Source: Ifrita kowaldi
Lineage: Eukaryota; Chordata; Aves; Passeriformes; Cinclosomatidae
Direction: 5' to 3'
NCBI GenBank assembly: GCA_013398055.1
Contig: VZRS01005615.1
Location: forward strand, 1 to 64,000
DNA: 64,000 nt
Shown: piece after piece, positions 8,647 to 19,870 of the stretch
Position numbering within the stretch: position 1 is the first letter of the stretch
How the letters are laid out: each line of letters starts with the position of its first letter
Notes under the pieces: model-generated
What the model saw: only the letters and a program-made list of their open reading frames with translations
What the model was told of the DNA's origin: nothing
Databases searched by the model: none
Position numbers and translations under genes: made by a program

Positions 8647-11600
8647 GAGGGAATTAATTGAGATTCCTTTTAGTTAATAGCATCTAAGTAGTAGCTAGCT
8701 CCTTCTAGTCTAGCATGTAAGTAGATTTTGTCTGCTCTTAAAATACCCTTCCAATCACATTCTGGTGAATAGTTTTATTCTTCTGAAGCCAGTTTACATG
8801 TTATTTCAAGCAGAGTAAATCAACATAGGTGGTGTGTTCACCTAACAACGACATTCCTTAATGTTTATGGGATAGTGCTTGGTTTGAACCCAGACTACAG
8901 AGTATATCCTGGGAACTAGAAGGGAAGATGTAGTTCACTGGTTTCCTTTGCAGCTTTCTTAGATTTGACTACTTGTTCTTCTTAGCATAAGATGTCTGTA
9001 GCTTCACTTAATGAGAGAAAAACTATATTAGTTACCAGTTCACTGTTGAAGATTTCTGGACAGTTTCAAATTTCTTTGCCTCTCCTGGTTATATTTAATC
9101 ATAAGACTTGTCATGATCACATCTGAGTACCTCAGTTAATAAGGCTTTGGAGACAACTTCTGCTGCCTGAAAGACTAGCACTATGCCACCTTCGTACTGG
9201 AAGTCACATTCTGGAGTTACGGAGTTGATTTGCCTGAGACAAAGACAGAAAAGGAATTAATTTACACTCTCACTCTCTTCTATGCTGCTGTCTTGTTTGA
9301 GTGTTTTCACTTTCTCTGCACAAAAAAGAAGGGCCTGAGCAATGCCAGAAAAACACTGTGTAACTTTTACTAAAAACTTTTCTGTACCACTGGAATTATT
9401 TATTACATTGGCATAAATTCTGTTACCAATATAGTAATACAGTTTTAACTTTCTAGCCCAGAAGGGATGAACGTATTATGAACACACTTCTACCAGCATA
9501 AGAGCATCACACTGTGAGAAGACCTGTTTCAGTGGCAATGTTTAGTTTGGAAGCAAACCTTACTCAGATGGACAATCCCTCAGGAGAGGCATTAAATGAC
9601 AGGTCTAAATTTATCCTGTCGTAAGTACAGTGGGGAAATAAAATCCATATTACTAATTATTAGTTACTACTGTGAGCATACTCAGTTTTCTTTATCATTA
9701 AGAAACACTAAGTATGGAAGAAATCTAGAAGATTACAAACAATGACATCTAACATGCAAATCAGCTGGGAGTTTTAATCTTCTGGGGCTTCTTCATGAGG
9801 ACAGCTGCCAGCTGCAGATGCTTGGCTGACTAATTGGCACTAGCAATAAACAATATTTGAGTTTGTCCAGGAAAGGAGCAGAAGGTCTGAGAAAGGATTA
9901 TCAATATACATTAAAAAAAGAAAAGCTGGTATGTCTCTATTGAAATTATTATCTGTGTGATTCATTTCTACAACTGAAAATTGCACTAAACCCAAGTAGT
10001 TGTTTATAAAGCTCTCAACACCATCTAACTGAATCTTAGCTATTGGAAGATTATAAAGCAAGTATAGTGTACCAAAATAAAGCAAACTGCTACTATAATA
10101 AGGAATACTATACTCTCGGGGCTTCATAAGGCAATTTTGCATCCAGGCCTGACTGGCTTACAAGCAAATAGAACTTCTCATCAAAAAGATTGCTAGATTG
10201 TTTAGCAATATGCCAGCCCCTGAGCTACAAGACAATCTATCCTACCTGTAACACTGATACCACCACAAAGAAGTTATTATCTAACTTATTGACAAAGGTA
10301 ACAATCTTACACTTCTCAGGAGCTATTACCTGACTCGTGTAATATCTGAAAGTACTTAGATGTTTCTTGCAGTGATTTTAGAGTTACTGTGCCACAACAA
10401 ACAGAACTGGATTAGGCCTTCCTTGCATTCATACATGCAGTCCCCAGATAGAATTCAGGGACAAGTTGTCAAATTGAAGAAAATTACTCTAAAACTTTCA
10501 GGAAAAGAAATGAAGTGAAAGACAAACAACTTGCAAAGGAACCTGGAAAAAGGAGGATGCAGAAGAAAGCAACCATTAAGAGCCAAGAATGGGATAGAGA
10601 GGATTGAAATATAGGATATTTGTGTGCAGCAACAATTGTTTTAAAAGCTTCTGAATAAAAAATTAACAGGTGATGGCATACTCACTAGGACTCACATCTA
10701 GTCTGAGAAGGAGAGCTGTTAAGATAGTGGGTGAGCCAGCAAGACAGATGGCTGGTGAAGGAACTGACACTGCAAGAGTTGGAACATTTAGTAGAGAGGA
10801 AAAACAACAGCTATACCCATGAAGGAACTGCTGCCAAGCACGTAAGTGAAGTGAGCAGAATCACACAATTTCAACAGTTTCTATAAAAATGTGGATGATG
10901 TGCTGAACTGCAGGCAATGTATAGGGCCCCAAGCTGACAGTTCTGCATCAGCACAGAAGCAAATAGACAAAGGAATAATTAAAAGATCATTACCTGAAAA
11001 AGCAGCAGCAAATTGCTCAGAGATGTGAAATTATACAAGTGAGTAAAAAAGAGGTTTTATAAGTAAGGAAATACTCAATAGGCATAAACACTGAAGAGAT
11101 AAATATATCACCTAGAATTCATTTGCAAAAACTACCTCTTGTATTCACTATGAAAAACAGTGGCAGAAGCTAAGGATTATGACATCACCTCACTCCTCCT
11201 CCCCAATTAAAATCTGTCTACTAAGAATAAAATAGTTTCCACAAAGCTTGCATTTCTCACAGCTACAGATTTACTATCAGTAAGATTCCAGACATTCATA
11301 ACAGTCAAATCCAACACCTGCATCTTGAAACCCACTAAATATTTGCAGTCAGGTTTCCACATACTTTCAAATATTTTTAGTACAATCCACGGCTCTTTAC
11401 ATTGACAAAAAAAAAATCCTGAAAAATCTGGCCATAACATATTCTTGAAAAAAGTGAATTAAATGCACAGGGTTTAGGGGTTGTAGAAACAATGATTTTG
11501 AGAACTGAATGGCTTTGCATGCACAAGGAGGTGTCATGACGTCCCATGAAAACTGATCTCGAATTTTGATACCATTGTAAGGAGAAATAGTTCTGACAAA

Positions 11601-12497
11601 AAAGGAGTTTTAGAATAATACCCCAAATGAGCACCTTAATAAAAAAAAAGCCAGTTTCTACATTGACTTTCAGTTAGCCAAGTTACTTTTTCCTATTACT
11701 TTTCCTTATTATTTTTCCAACCCATTACTGCTGCCAATCATTGAGAACAAGAGGAAAACTGCATCCCTCTTTTGAGCTCTGTGATGGTGTTCCTGTATTT
11801 ATAAAGCATTACCACACAGACATACAATGAAGTACACATTGTTTTCATTAATCGTGCACTGTATCATAAGCATTTAAGCTGTACAGTTCAAGAAAAGCAG
11901 CTCATTGCTGAAGACAGATCTCCAGAAATTCTTTAAGCACTGATGAGTTTATTACCACTACCACAGTAGAAAAATGGCTATGGCATGGAAAAGTAGAATA
12001 TTAAAAATCATGTCAAATTTCCTACAGAATATGATTATCTTTCTGGTATTTGGAAAATTAGATTACTTTTCAAGATGCAGAAAGATTTTAATACAGAGGC
12101 CAGGCAAACTAATTAAACAAACAGTATGGAATGGCTCCAAAATGTTATAGACCACACCTTAATGCAAAAAGCCAACATAATTATGGAGAACTCAAGTCAG
12201 GCAGTTTGGCATCAATAGATGTAGTAGGGCTTATTCATTATTATCAGTTAAGGCACCTTTTCACTGGTTTAAGAACTGTGTTGTTAAAAGTTTGTTGCAT
12301 AGCGTTAGGAAGATACAGGTAAGGCGAAGCGAGGCTATTCCTCAAGAGGGCACTGACACTTTATTCTGAGGCCAACATTAGGTATCTCTGAACAAATATA
12401 ACATTGAGGTGAATAACATAAAGATTACACTCCACACTGGAGGAGGTTTCACCCTTCACCATAGCACCTAGCTGCCGGCTACAGGAGAATCTCTGAC

Positions 12498-12529
12498 CTG
12501 AGCCGCCGCCTCCTGAGCCCCCTGAGCAT
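12498..12529 (-). CDS. Possible minus-strand first coding exon at the second CpG island
   Basis: On the minus strand ATG at 12529-12527 opens MLRGLRRRRL plus two bases and reaches a CTCAG|GTCAGA donor (first intron base 12497). It lies about 40 bases beyond the duplicated CCAAT module, a sensible place for a leftward first exon, and could begin the gene whose later exons are proposed at 7466-557. The donor is only moderate, and an arginine run in GC-rich DNA is cheap, so this is weak. A noncoding first exon is equally possible. Confidence 0.17.
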
Positions 12530-12567
12530 CCCCACCCTCACACCGCGCTCCCGCCCTCACAGCGCGG

Positions 12568-12640
12568 CTCCGCCCCCGCCGCCGGACAGCCAATCAGAGC
12601 GCGCTCATCTCCGCCCCCGCCGCCGGACAGCCAATCAGAG
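12568..12640 (+). repeat. Exact 32-bp tandem duplication carrying a GC box and a CCAAT box
   Basis: The 32 bases at 12568-12599 recur without a mismatch at 12609-12640 (period 41, 9-base spacer). Each copy has CTCCGCCCCCGCC (Sp/KLF-type GC box) followed by GACAGCCAATCAGAG (NF-Y consensus). The CCAAT cores are at 12590-12594 and 12631-12635, on the same helical face at four turns. Perfect identity implies a recent duplication or strong constraint. Confidence 0.95.
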
Positions 12641-12647
12641 TGCGCGC

Positions 12648-12656
12648 GGCGGGAAA
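12648..12656 (+). promoter_or_regulatory. E2F-type site
   Basis: GGCGGGAAA matches the E2F/DP consensus and lies 12 bases after the second CCAAT box, embedded in CGCGCGG sequence. With the two NF-Y boxes it suggests cell-cycle-linked expression of whichever gene starts here. Confidence 0.6.
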
Positions 12657-12679
12657 GCGGCTCCCGCACGGCAGCGTGT

Positions 12680-12766
12680 GCGTGTGGGTGGGGAGGAGTG
12701 TCAGCGCTCAGCCTCGGCTGCCGTGGCGCTCCTCCTCTCGGGTTTGTCACCGTAGCCCTGCAGAAG
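12680..12766 (+). other. Probable noncoding first exon of a rightward transcript
   Basis: Downstream of the CCAAT and E2F cluster, the plus strand runs without an ATG to a strong CAGAAG|GTGAGA donor at 12766/12767. The likely transcription start is around 12660-12720 but cannot be fixed. A second good donor, GGCCG|GTGAGC at 12840/12841, may give a longer alternative exon. This is the usual form of a 5'UTR exon in a CpG island. Confidence 0.42.
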
Positions 12767-12870
12767 GTGAGAGAAAGAGGGAAAAGAAGCGAGGAAAAAG
12801 CCTGGAGGAGCGCAGGAATAGCAGCAGCTGAGAGAGGCCGGTGAGCGGGAGGCGCGGCCGCCCTGTCCGG

Positions 12871-12912
12871 ATGTCGTGGGTCTGCTCCTCGGAGCGGGAC
12901 TTCTGCTTGTAA
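12871..12912 (+). other. Short ORF (MSWVCSSERDFCL) at the island's right edge
   Basis: ATG at 12871 gives 13 codons to TAA (12910-12912). It could act as an upstream ORF if the first exon is not spliced at 12767 or 12841. It is too short to call a gene. Confidence 0.15.
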
Positions 12913-13090
12913 AGCTCTTGGTTCGCTTTCTCCAGCGTTGTCGTTGAACATTAACCCTGCTAAACAGCACGAAACAAAAAAGGAATTTCAATGGCAGTAA
13001 CTTTATTAAGTAATTAAATGTTTTATTAAATAATTTGCTATTAAATAAGCATTGTTTTAATAGATTATTTCTTTTTCTGTCGGTGTGCAG

Positions 13091-13365
13091 ATCCTTACCC
13101 AGACTGTACCGAGCTGAAATCAAAGCCTAGTTAGAGTTTCTCTTGAAGGGAGATGCGAGGTGAGGCTCAGTGCCCATTTTCAGGGCGTCTCACGAGGGAC
13201 CAGCCCAGCGCACAAAACGTGGAGTTAGACGAAAGCAACAACAAATGCTGAGTAAGTCTTGCAAGGCAATGTCTTTCCTCTGAAATTACCGAGAAATGAT
13301 GAAAGCACAGGAAGCTCCTGGATCTGCCATCCTCCCCCTCTTAAGTGAGAGCATCTTTAAGTTGG
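13091..13365 (+). other. Candidate second exon with 5'UTR and start codon
   Basis: A pyrimidine-rich acceptor ending GTGTGCAG (13090) and a TTGG|GTAAGC donor (13365/13366) bound 275 bases just right of the CpG island. A start at 13296 reads MMKAQEAPGSAILPLLSESI then FKL and one base, a plausible N-terminus. Upstream is a 32-codon ORF (13153-13251) whose TGA is followed immediately by a GTAAGTC donor, so an alternative exon could end at 13251. The phase-1 end would need a next exon beginning with two bases; the segment at 29560 fits but is only 32 bases. Not recognised. Confidence 0.25.
13153..13251 (+). other. uORF of 32 codons ending at a splice donor
   Basis: The ATG at 13153 opens MRGEAQCPFSGRLTRDQPSA and continues to TGA at 13249-13251. 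The next bases, GTAAGTC, are a consensus 5' splice site. If transcribed, splicing here would remove the downstream ATG at 13296, so the two choices would give different 5' ends. Confidence 0.2.
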
Positions 13366-16300
13366 GTAAGCACTCTTAATCCTCGAGGGTAGCCTGGGGT
13401 GGCTCTTCTGTAAGCCTCCATCAGATTTTATTGAAGCTTTAGGATCTTGGGATCAAATTGATTAGCCATTCTGTGTTGTGTTTGCTCAAGGGAGAGGAAG
13501 GAAACATTAAATTACACCCACTTGAGGTTACTTGCTAATGAATAATGTAATTATACACCAGGGTATTAGAAAGTTTTTACATTAGGTCCCTTATGTTCTT
13601 GTTTTCTCTTAAGAATCACCTACACGTAGATAAGCTAGAATTAACATTGCCTCTTTGAAAAGTCCATATTTTTGAGTACAGTAAAAATAGGTTTTGTTAG
13701 AAAAATAACATGTTTAAATTATCAGGGCAGGTGGCAGAAATAAAAAGCCAAGCACTTCATGCATATGTTTTAAAGGCAAGAGCTCCTTCACAGATGCTTG
13801 TAGACTTCTCCCTGTAGCTGTGATCACAGCAGAAAAATGATGATTCTTTTTCTATGTGGCAGTTCAGGGAACTAGTGGAAAGTGACTTTCTAGTGTAGTA
13901 ACTGTATGAATTGGCCAAAACTGTCATTTTTGTTTTACATTTGAATGCAGAAGCCTAAACAACTACTTTACCACTAAATTCCAATATCCTCAAATAAACT
14001 CCAGTAACAGAACAACTTTTATTCATGTCTTTGGGACAAAGCATTGTGCTGAAGGCAGAATTTTGGCCTTGGTATTTCATATTTTATAACTAAGTTCAAA
14101 GCTGTGAAAGCTTTAAAATGTGTAGTTCAATCCCATTTTGCACAACGCTTTCTTTCAGGAAGTGAAAGAAAGTCAGGGTGTGTGTTAAAGATAAGTGATA
14201 CCATTCCAGCCCACGTAAATAGCAAATGGTTATGTTCTCTTTCACAACTGAATAAATTTACAGTTGGATGAATATTCTGGTTTTGTCTTTTTTTTCCCGT
14301 GGTGTGTAAGCTGGGATAATTTACATACATTGAACCTGATTTGGTTACAGGAAAAGTAAAGTGTGAGGGATTGCTACATTTTCTGTCTGGCCAGCTCATT
14401 GTTCTGGCTCTTATCTACTGTCTCTAGCAACACCTCAGGCTGATATCAGTGAGGAATTGGCAAAAGGAAGATGTACTCAGTTCTGGCTCAGAAAGACTAA
14501 TACATAAATAAAAAAGAGGCTAAACCCAAAGCTGGATGGTGCCAGTAAACGTAGTAGTAAGCTTTGTGATTTCAAACAGATTTATTCAGTAGATTTACTC
14601 TGTCTGTTCCAGTTTGCCTCTTGCCTTGTTCCTCCCCTGGTAGAAAAACACTGTCAGGAGTCCCTTTAGTGACTGCAGTGTTGGTTTTCAACATATGAAA
14701 ATGGATTTTTAAGAGCTTGGAGCCAGGTTTTCAAGTACTTGGCATCTATAATTGGGGCAGATTTTCAAAAGAGGTTAGCACTGACTGTTCTGAGCTCTTG
14801 TGAAGATTTGTCCATTTTGATTTTGTGCCTAACTGAACTGATTTGTTGGAAATCTGGTCTCTCTAGCTAAGCATGACATTCTTAGAATGCTGTGAGAGCA
14901 GTAATAATACTACCAAGAAAAAAAAAAATCTGTACAGCACCCCCCACTCAGTTCAGTACCCCAAAACTGCCACCCAGGGCACAGAGTATGAGTAAGGCAG
15001 GGTTGCATATTGGTATGTGCTGCCAAACAGTTTTCTAGGATTTCACAGTTAAGACAAGCATTGTTTTGCTACTTCTGTTGTGGATGTGTTTATTTAAAGT
15101 AAAAACCGTTGTGAAAGGAAGTTATGAGTGCTAGTTATAAGTGTGCAAAATGTCATATGTGTTTGGGAAGCCACAAGAGGAAAATGCTTTAATTAAAATT
15201 TACTGTAGCTATCCTTAGTAATATTCTGAGTTCTGAGATACCACCACTGCTTCTAGAGTTGTGCTGCCTTCTGACCTAGGGCCTGGGATAAACATTTTGA
15301 TTGTTTTTCACTGTAATCAATGGTGTAATTCTTACTGAGTTTGATTTAGCAATCTTGAGTCCTATGTTAAAATAGTAGCTGTATGAACAAAATGAATGTT
15401 TGGTGTTGGGAAAAAACTTATTTAAATCAGCCATCAGCCATCTTTTTCACTGCCTGAGCTGTTACAGGGTGGTAATATTGATTTATGTGGTCTTTCTGGC
15501 TAGTTATGTCACTTACTATTGCAGATTACGGTAGAAGATTTTTATTTCTGTTTTTGAATAATTCCTTTTATTTGAAATTTAGCGTCCATTTCTGCAATGT
15601 TTTGGCCTTGTCTTTGGTCTCTTAATCACTGTGTCTGAAGAATGAATTATTAATTGTTGCAGCTGAGGAAACAAACCAATAATTTTCTGTGGACTTTTGA
15701 GGGGAAAAGACAAACCAAACCAAAACAGAGCTTTATTTTTGCACACACTCTTCTTCTGTTGTGCTGTGCTTGCACAGTTGAAACCAGGACTTTCAATAAT
15801 CCAGATAAGTAAACAATAATACTGTAACTTTCATGTAGGAAGCATGGGTTAGCTGTCTACATGCTAGTGTTGTATTTGTAGAACAGCTGAGTGAACATCT
15901 GATAAACAAATGGAAACAAACTGAAAATGGCTACATTTGAGTTGATAACTCTCAGTATGATTCAGAGACTTTCACATAGAAGTGATAAGAGAAAAGAGAT
16001 GAGTTGTTGTTGAGATACCTGCTTTACAGACCTTTCATAAAATTGAACTGGAGATTAAGGCATCATGCTATTTCTAGCTTGCCAGAGCTAGCTGGAATGA
16101 ATTCTAGGCTTAAAAAAACTAATAAATTAGAATAAGATGGTGATTGTAGAGATTGAAAAAATTGCATGGAAAGAACTGCCCATAGACAGTCACTGCTCTG
16201 TGAGCTCCAGGTACAGTCCTATTTTGTTTCAATTTTGCTGGGGTGGTTGAATGGAGGTTGTATTTTACTTGTTACTTAACTGTGATGATGTGACATTATT

Positions 16301-16440
16301 CTGCTTCGTTGGTGTCAATTGCAAGTAAATGTAATAGAAAAGATTTTGACTGTGCTTTGAGAAGTGTTCTGGTTAGCCAAGTTCTGGAGTTTGTTGTCCT
16401 TCTACTGTTGCATATGTACACACTAATAAACACATGTGTT

Positions 16441-16512
16441 TATTATATCTATATTTTATATATAATATTATTATATTATATATATCATTTTATATGTATT
16501 ATATATATTATG
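16441..16512. repeat. AT-rich microsatellite-like tract
   Basis: About 70 bases of interrupted TA and TAT units with almost no G or C. Such tracts are unstable and often polymorphic. The short ORFs across it are artefacts of composition. Confidence 0.85.
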
Positions 16513-17680
16513 TAATGTGTATTCTGAAGTCAGTGTTCCATATAGATTCTATGCTTACTGGTATCCATTTCATGTAGCAGTTGCTAATCTTTCATCTTGT
16601 GGTTTGTTTATTTTTCAAATGTAGAACTTGTACACTGAAATGGCAAAGCAGAGCCTGTCCATACTCTGTAGTTCCCAAAGATATTTTCCCAGGCACATGA
16701 CTGGGTCACTGTGCTTTCTCTCTGTCTTCTATGGCATGTACATCAGGGTCACAGTGGTAAATACATGAGGCTGGGAAAGGATATGTTTTAAAAAACTTTA
16801 TTTTTTCACACATTTTTTAGTATCTTCAGTCATTCTGATGAAAGAATCTCAATGCTAAAGAAGTCTCACAGCAGTCATAAGCCTCATTTTGGACAAAGAG
16901 TATTTGATGTGCTTATGATGAGACTGAGCACTCCTTTTGTCATGCTTTTGGAGTGAGTGGATAACTTAGCTCTGTTTTACATCTGTATCCCTTGAATGTC
17001 CTTCTGCAAAAGAAAATTTAATTTGGAGAGGTTAATACACTGAATTTGATTCAGCTTGCACCTCACTGACATTGTGAGCCCATTATGGCATCATTACTCT
17101 CCAATTACAGGCATGAAGGTGAGCAGTGACCTAGTAATGAAGGGTACACACCCAGAGTGGTGTAGTGAGAATTTTACATGAGGCAAAAGGAAAAAAAAAT
17201 GATCTACTACACTGATATCTGCCAAAAGGCTGTTTGTCATAAGTGACTACTTTGAAAGAGTCCCCAAGAACGGGTTGTGCTGAGCATTACTGTGCTGTTG
17301 CTGGGATGTGTCTTGGGTGCAGATATCTACAATTTCCATAGTTCTCTGTACTGAATAGTACCTGTACAGAAACAAGGTCAAGCAGTTTGATATCCTAATA
17401 TTTATTTAACATGGGAGAGTAATGTCTAAGCTACAGTTTAAAATAATCTAATATGGAACAAAATTTTCTGCTTTAGTGCTTAATATTCCTTCTTTTTTTG
17501 AAAAAAAAATATTTGGTGTCAAATGTACTCTAAAAAACACAGATTTTTACTAGCATTGTTATTTAATCAATTTAATTGTATTCTGTGGTTTAAAATGTTA
17601 AAAACTAACTTTGTCTGCCTTTCCAAAATGTCCTTTCTCTTGTGTGAGTGAATTTGTGAGAGTGAGAGTGACTGTTATGA

Positions 17681-17727
17681 GATCCTACAGGATATCTTTT
17701 TAGAGAAACGACACCTGCTGTAGGATC
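17681..17727. repeat. Perfect 10-bp inverted repeat, 27-base loop
   Basis: GATCCTACAG at 17681-17690 is matched exactly by CTGTAGGATC at 17718-17727. It may be a hairpin, the remnant ends of a small element, or chance. Confidence 0.55.
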
Positions 17728-18210
17728 ACTTCATTGAGGCTGTTCTGAATATGCTGCAGTGAACTGAAGGCTTGAGAGGAAGCAGCAGGATAATAAGTGT
17801 CAATAGGAGGCAGAGTCCATATAAGTTACATTGTATTCAAGAGTTAAATACTACTTCTTATGGCTGAGTATTTTCATTCTCAAGGAAGAGCAGACCCACA
17901 GAGGACTGGTGGCCAGAGAAAATGGAATAAACCTGAGCAGCAAGGAAACAACTTCTGGTACAGCAAAAAGTGAAATTAAGAAAACTGGTAGAAGAAGAGG
18001 CAAAAGCTGCATATTCTTTTCAGAGGAGGTATCTGAAAGTTGAGGTACTTCTGAGAGAGAAAGGCATCCAGTGGAATATGAATAGTAAGGCTGTCAACTG
18101 GCAGAGTAGCAAGTAACAGTGACTTTCATTTAAATTCTCTTTTTGTCCTTTTACCGATTTATCTACAAGTAGTCACATAAAGATTCCAAAGTAGTTGGCT
18201 GCAGTGTGGA

Positions 18211-18250
18211 GTGCGGTGCAGTACTTTGGGGTGCTATGCAGTACTTTGGG
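18211..18250 (+). repeat. Tandem duplication, 20-bp unit x2
   Basis: GTGCGGTGCAGTACTTTGGG is followed directly by GTGCTATGCAGTACTTTGGG, 18 of 20 bases identical. It is a small local duplication of no evident function. Confidence 0.85.
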
Positions 18251-18633
18251 GATGCAGATCCATGCTCAGTTTCAAGATGATGAAAATCAGTGCTGCTACA
18301 CAATTTTTAGCTGCATGAATTTCTTGGTTTAGTTAACTGTGCAGGGCTGCTTGAGATGCCAGTGACAAGTGCAAAAGATACCATGAAAACACATATAGCA
18401 GGCAGGAAAAAGTGCAATCCAATCCTTTCTGGTACAGGATCACAGTGGTCAAATCAAAAGTTCTGTGAACAGATGAAAAATGGTCTTGCACATAATTTAG
18501 TTACTTCTTGCTATTTGGAATAGTTTATTAAATTATTAAATGTCATCTTGCATTTAAATTTGCCCAGCTTTCTGCTCTGGTTTGCTTTCTGGAAAAAATC
18601 ACTGAAGTTTTCTAGGTGCTATGGAGACAGTGC

Positions 18634-18641
18634 TGACGTCA
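18634..18641. promoter_or_regulatory. Palindromic CRE (TGACGTCA)
   Basis: An exact CREB/ATF full site in sequence that is otherwise CpG-poor, where CpG-containing motifs tend to be lost by deamination. It may be part of an enhancer in the slightly GC-richer 18.6-18.96 kb stretch. A single motif is weak evidence. Confidence 0.3.
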
Positions 18642-19169
18642 GAATGTTTTCAGTGGAAAAGGGAACCAGATGGCTGCAGTTACTGGTGAGCATGGTTGGG
18701 TGTTGGTGCATAACCGAGCAGCGGAGTGCAGTACAGAATTGCTGAGCTGGCAGAGGAGTGGGGTGAGTCAGACTCTCAGCAAGGTGGAAGAGCCTGCAGA
18801 GAGGCAGAGGCTGTGAGCTTCCCCTGGTGCTGCGGTGACTTCGTGCCCTGTTGTGTCCCCATGAGCAGAGCCACACCACATGGCTGCATTGGCTTGAATT
18901 CGTGCCAGCTCAGGTGCCTCTCATTTGCAGATCTGGGCCAGATTACACTGCCTGTTTAACTCTGGCTTTTTTCCTGTCCCAGTATATTATGAAGTATCTT
19001 TCTGCTACGTACGTTGTCTTGACCTTTATAGACCTTTGTTTTCTAGGCGGCTTCTCAACTCACGGGGCTTTTATAAGACCTGGTGACTCAGGGGTGAAGA
19101 GACAGTATAGGTGTAGCTAGAAGTGCCTCTGTTAATGAAGTAAATGGGTTTTTTACAGTACTGAACTCT

Positions 19170-19870
19170 TGGGTGATGTTAAATGCTGTTGCCTTTAAAA
19201 ACTTGACACAGTATCTTGCATTAAACTGGAGCAAAACCAGAAACAGTACCACCAAAAAAGCTTTTCAAATTCCAGACTTCTCCCACACTCTGAGAAGAAC
19301 CTCCTCCTCTGTGAATCTTGAATCCAGTTTTGTGCAGCTGACATCAATGCAGAACTCTGCTGCTAAGGTCCTTTGCTTGGCTCTTGAGTTAGCCGTGCTG
19401 TGTGGTTCTCCTACTCGCCTCTTAAGCACACTAGAGACAGGATCTTGCCAGCTGCTCTGCTCTGGCTTATCTATTGTGTCACTTGCTTTTAGTTTTTATT
19501 CTGAAGTACAGATGAGCACAAGTCTTGGTGGTTTATTTATTGAGCTTTCTAACAAGCCTCTTTTGCTTTACCTTCCCGTGTGTTTAGAAGAAGCTGCCTC
19601 TAAGTATTTCTTGAGGTCACCTTTCTTCCTTTCAAGTCCATCCTTTTGAAACTCTGATTTGCTGTGATATCTGTAAAGACTTTACAGTGATTGAACAGTG
19701 CTTATCATGATGTTCACTTGTATTTTCCAGTCATTCTGTTCAGTTGTCTAAAAATAAAATGAAATATTCTGTAAGCTCTCTTCAGAACAGAGACTGGCTT
19801 TTTGTACAAGTGTTTAACACAGCAGGGCTCAGAAATCCAGGCAAGGGCCTATAGTACCACCTCAAGAGAG
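19170..19870 (+). mobile_element. Degraded non-LTR retrotransposon 3' end (CR1/L2/L3-like)
   Basis: A 158-codon frame from 19173 to 19649 contains MQNSAAKVLCLALEL around residue 58. This resembles the QNxAA(R/K)(L/I/V)L motif near the end of the reverse transcriptase ORF in CR1/L2-class LINEs. It is followed by a 3' tail with an AATAAA-like motif near 19750 and a GTAAGCTC...CAGGGAC-like block (19770-19840) that recalls common sauropsid LINE 3' ends. The reading frame is largely scrambled, so the copy is old and inactive. The assignment rests on remembered family features; a RepeatMasker run with a sauropsid library would settle it. Confidence 0.42.

Larger units (their letters stand above)
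716..12470. other. AT-rich sequence between the two CpG islands
   Basis: Outside the seven candidate minus-strand exons, this 11.7 kb shows no long ORF and no recognisable recent transposon. It holds an 11-bp inverted repeat (2359-2389), an AAGGATT/AATCCTT hairpin (2829-2848), a GA-rich tract (6519-6545), a long pyrimidine tract ending in CCAG (8600-8646) and a CACGTG E-box (1927-1932). Competing plus-strand splice-bounded segments exist at 6671-6715 (15 codons) and 12248-12318 (23 codons), which shows how easily such segments arise by chance. Nothing is supported between 7.5 and 12.2 kb. Confidence 0.5.
12470..12930. promoter_or_regulatory. CpG island, probable bidirectional promoter
   Basis: An abrupt 460-base CpG-dense segment lies in AT-rich flanks, with no TATA box. 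In order it contains a short minus-strand coding-exon candidate (12529-12498), two copies of a GC-box plus CCAAT module (12568-12640), an E2F-type GGCGGGAAA (12648-12656) and then plus-strand sequence with two good splice donors (12767 and 12841). CCAAT pairs with GC boxes and E2F sites are typical of proliferation-linked and housekeeping promoters, which are often bidirectional in vertebrates. The direction of the main transcript is inferred, not shown. Confidence 0.88.
13366..19170. other. AT-rich, probably intronic sequence
   Basis: No splice-bounded frame of convincing length. Contents are an AT-only tract (16441-16512), a perfect 10-bp inverted repeat (17681-17727), a 20-bp tandem duplication (18211-18250) and a palindromic CRE (18634-18641) in a slightly GC-richer stretch (18600-18960). 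Everything else appears unique and featureless. Confidence 0.5.

Noticed and set aside
9840..10142. 100-codon minus-strand frame starting MQNCLMKPREY
   Set aside because: The frame is open and begins shortly after an acceptor-like site, but there is no usable donor, no promoter and an AT-driven Tyr/Leu/Asn-rich composition. Not distinguishable from chance.
12248..12318. 23-codon plus-strand segment ending in CAG|GTAAGG just before the CpG island
   Set aside because: Both splice sites are strong, but no partner exon with matching phase was found and it would belong to a transcript crossing into the island.
12538..13123. Overlapping 137- and 140-codon minus-strand frames across the second CpG island
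   Set aside because: Composition-driven open frames that run through the duplicated CCAAT module. No start context and no conserved motif.
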